A DNA stretch of 7,514 nucleotides from an uncultured Ruminococcus sp. (GTDB taxonomy: Bacteria; Bacillota; Clostridia; Oscillospirales; Acutalibacteraceae): contig CADCON010000175.1 in NCBI GenBank assembly GCA_902803035.1, positions 1 to 7,514 on the forward strand, in the 5' to 3' direction. Shown here piece by piece: positions 6,251 through 7,514 of this stretch. Every line of letters begins with the position of its first letter. The first letter of the stretch is position 1. The notes under the pieces are model-generated. The model was not told where the DNA came from. It did no database searches and worked only from the letters and a program-made list of their open reading frames with translations. Both the position numbers and the translations under genes were made by a program.

Positions 6251-7514
6251 CTAAAAACCAAACCCGCCGACGGGTTTCCCTGTAATATACGGATACAGGG
6301 TATAGACAAGTATCGTAAACAGGCACACGGCCTCGAAGAAGATCATGCCGCCCGACGTGAGGAAGTGGCAGAATTTATGCCTGACGGAGCCGAGCTGCGG
6401 CAGCCTTCTCTCCGCGGGTATCTCAAGGCGCATCCATGCGCGCTCCGCGCCGGAAATTCTCTCCAGCTCAAAGGCTTCTCTCTGTCTGCGCGCGCTGAGC
6501 CCCGACGACCTTCTGACAACGAACCAGATCAGCGCAAAGCCTGCGAATATCATGGTGAAATAATCAAAATACTCCACGTATCGTTCATAATACCCCAACC
6601 AGCCGGGAAGGAAATACCTGAGAATCTGCGGCAACGACGCAATCACATTGTTGACGATGTGAATAAATATTGTCTGGCGGATATTGCCGGATTTGGCGGC
6701 GACATATCCCATGACCAGCCCGATCAGAAAAGCCATGGGGGTCTGGGTGAGATTGCCGTGCATGAGTCCGAAGGCAAACGCCGACGCGACAATGCCGAAT
6801 CCCGCGCCGTATTTGGAAAGCGTTTTCAGCATCGCCCCGCGGAACATATATTCCTCGGTGACCGGCGCGATCACGCATATCCACAAAAGCATGAAGATCA
6901 TTCCCGCCAGAGGCATTGTTTCGGGGGTGTAGATGGTTTCGGCCGTGTCGGGATGTATCCCGATGAAATCATCCAGCCACGCCTTGGCATAATAGTAGAA
7001 ATAGCACCACGCGCTGTTGAGTCCCAGAGCGGTGAGCAGCGCGACCAATACAAAGCCGGGGCTGAGCTTGTCGCCCTTGAAAGGATCGGTGAAGCGATAC
7101 TGCCATTTGCGGAGATGGAGAGCGGAAGGCAGCATATTACCCGCAATGGCCGAAAGCCCTCCCGCCAGCATGACCGGCGTAAGAAGCGAGCCCACCAACT
7201 GCGTCGGATCATTTGACGCAAAGCCGTGATTCACAACGGCAAGAACCACCGCCGCCACCAAGACAACCACTATCTGCACCGCAAACATCAGTCCCTGATC
7301 CGCCATGAGCATGAGTCCCACGCGTGTACAATGCTTGCGGAACATCTTTTTGTCAAAAACTACCTTCGGAACGACAGGCTGCGCGTACATCGGCGCGTAC
7401 TGCTGCGGCACGGGCTGACCGTACATCGGGGGCGCGAACTGCTGCGGCACGGGCTGACCGTACATCGGGGGCGCGAACTGCTGCGGCACGGGCTGACCGT
7501 ACATCGGGGGCGCG
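6251..7514 (-). CDS. CPBP-family (CAAX/Abi) intramembrane metalloprotease, N-terminus beyond window
   Basis: At least 420 residues; the frame stays open to the right edge, so the true start is outside. Numbering from the Met codon at 7504, residues 1-45 are Pro/Gln-rich repeats (MYGQPVPQQFAPP), followed by about eight or nine hydrophobic segments (near 68-92, 106-126, 149-172, 197-216, 233-248, 256-270, 280-300, 313-331 and 386-405). All three CPBP motifs are present: EExxxR (Glu217, Glu218, Arg222), FxxxH (Phe245, His249) and HxxxN (His282, Asn286), the expected metal and catalytic residues. Family members include the Rce1 type-II CAAX proteases, bacteriocin-immunity proteins and peptide-signal processing enzymes. 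The substrate here is unknown. In clostridial relatives such a Pro/Gln-rich linker often follows an N-terminal zinc ribbon, which may lie beyond the edge. It is the first visible gene of the three-gene operon. Confidence 0.9.
   Translation of the reverse strand, partial: APPMYGQPVPQQFAPPMYGQPVPQQFAPPMYGQPVPQQYAPMYAQPVVPKVVFDKKMFRKHCTRVGLMLMADQGLMFAVQIVVVLVAAVVLAVVNHGFASNDPTQLVGSLLTPVMLAGGLSAIAGNMLPSALHLRKWQYRFTDPFKGDKLSPGFVLVALLTALGLNSAWCYFYYYAKAWLDDFIGIHPDTAETIYTPETMPLAGMIFMLLWICVIAPVTEEYMFRGAMLKTLSKYGAGFGIVASAFAFGLMHGNLTQTPMAFLIGLVMGYVAAKSGNIRQTIFIHIVNNVIASLPQILRYFLPGWLGYYERYVEYFDYFTMIFAGFALIWFVVRRSSGLSARRQREAFELERISGAERAWMRLEIPAERRLPQLGSVRHKFCHFLTSGGMIFFEAVCLFTILVYTLYPYITGKPVGGFGF
7402..7514 (-). 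repeat. Perfect 39-bp tandem repeat in the CPBP protease N-terminus
   Basis: Two identical 39-bp units (7402-7440 and 7441-7479) are followed by 35 bases of a third identical copy (7480-7514) that is cut by the window edge. Each unit encodes 13 residues, MYGQPVPQQFAPP. A degenerate, slightly shorter unit (YAP then MYAQPVVPK) follows on the C-terminal side. Perfect identity, including silent positions, implies recent expansion or gene conversion. The unit is a multiple of three, so copy-number change would not break the frame. The total copy number cannot be seen here. Confidence 0.95.

Noticed and set aside
6365..7216. Plus-strand open frame (283 residues) opposite the CPBP gene
   Set aside because: The minus strand holds all three CPBP motifs and membrane segments in frame. 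The plus frame is charged, featureless shadow sequence.

Overview
All four genes in this window lie on the minus strand. The window looks like chromosomal sequence from an anaerobic Gram-positive, probably a moderately GC-rich clostridial (gut Firmicutes) lineage. The basis is AGGA/AAGGA-type Shine-Dalgarno sites, short intergenic gaps, Rho-independent terminators, a Sec-type export signal on a wall-binding cysteine-peptidase protein, and Tyr-rich Ig-like repeats of the kind common in Clostridia. The taxonomic placement is inference; there is no rRNA or marker gene here.

Right part (7514 down to 4253), in order of transcription: a CPBP-family (CAAX/Abi) intramembrane metalloprotease whose N-terminus runs off the right edge inside a perfect 39-bp tandem repeat; a small helical lipoprotein of unknown function; and a PlsC-type 1-acylglycerol-phosphate acyltransferase-like protein with an added zinc ribbon and C-terminal extension. 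The two gaps between coding regions are 24 and 28 bp. A strong hairpin plus T-tract at 4253-4300 ends the run, so these three are read as one membrane/envelope operon.

Left part (4204 down to 146): one large monocistronic gene for a 1352-residue exported protein. It has a signal peptide, a C39-like papain-fold domain with an intact-looking Gln/Cys/His/Asp set, a PG_binding_1 wall-binding domain, and twelve Tyr-rich Ig-like repeats. Repeats 1-6 are each exactly 84 residues (252 bp). Repeats 7-12 are longer (90-94 residues) and form a duplicated three-repeat superunit (7-8-9 resembles 10-11-12). A long GC-rich hairpin follows the stop codon.

The operon acts at the membrane, while the large protein would act outside the cell, held to peptidoglycan and projecting on a repeat stalk (inference). 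The most notable item is this exported C39-like/wall-binding/repeat protein, with its two-phase repeat history and its unusual extracellular cysteines. No CRISPR array, insertion sequence, tRNA, rRNA or phage gene was recognised.
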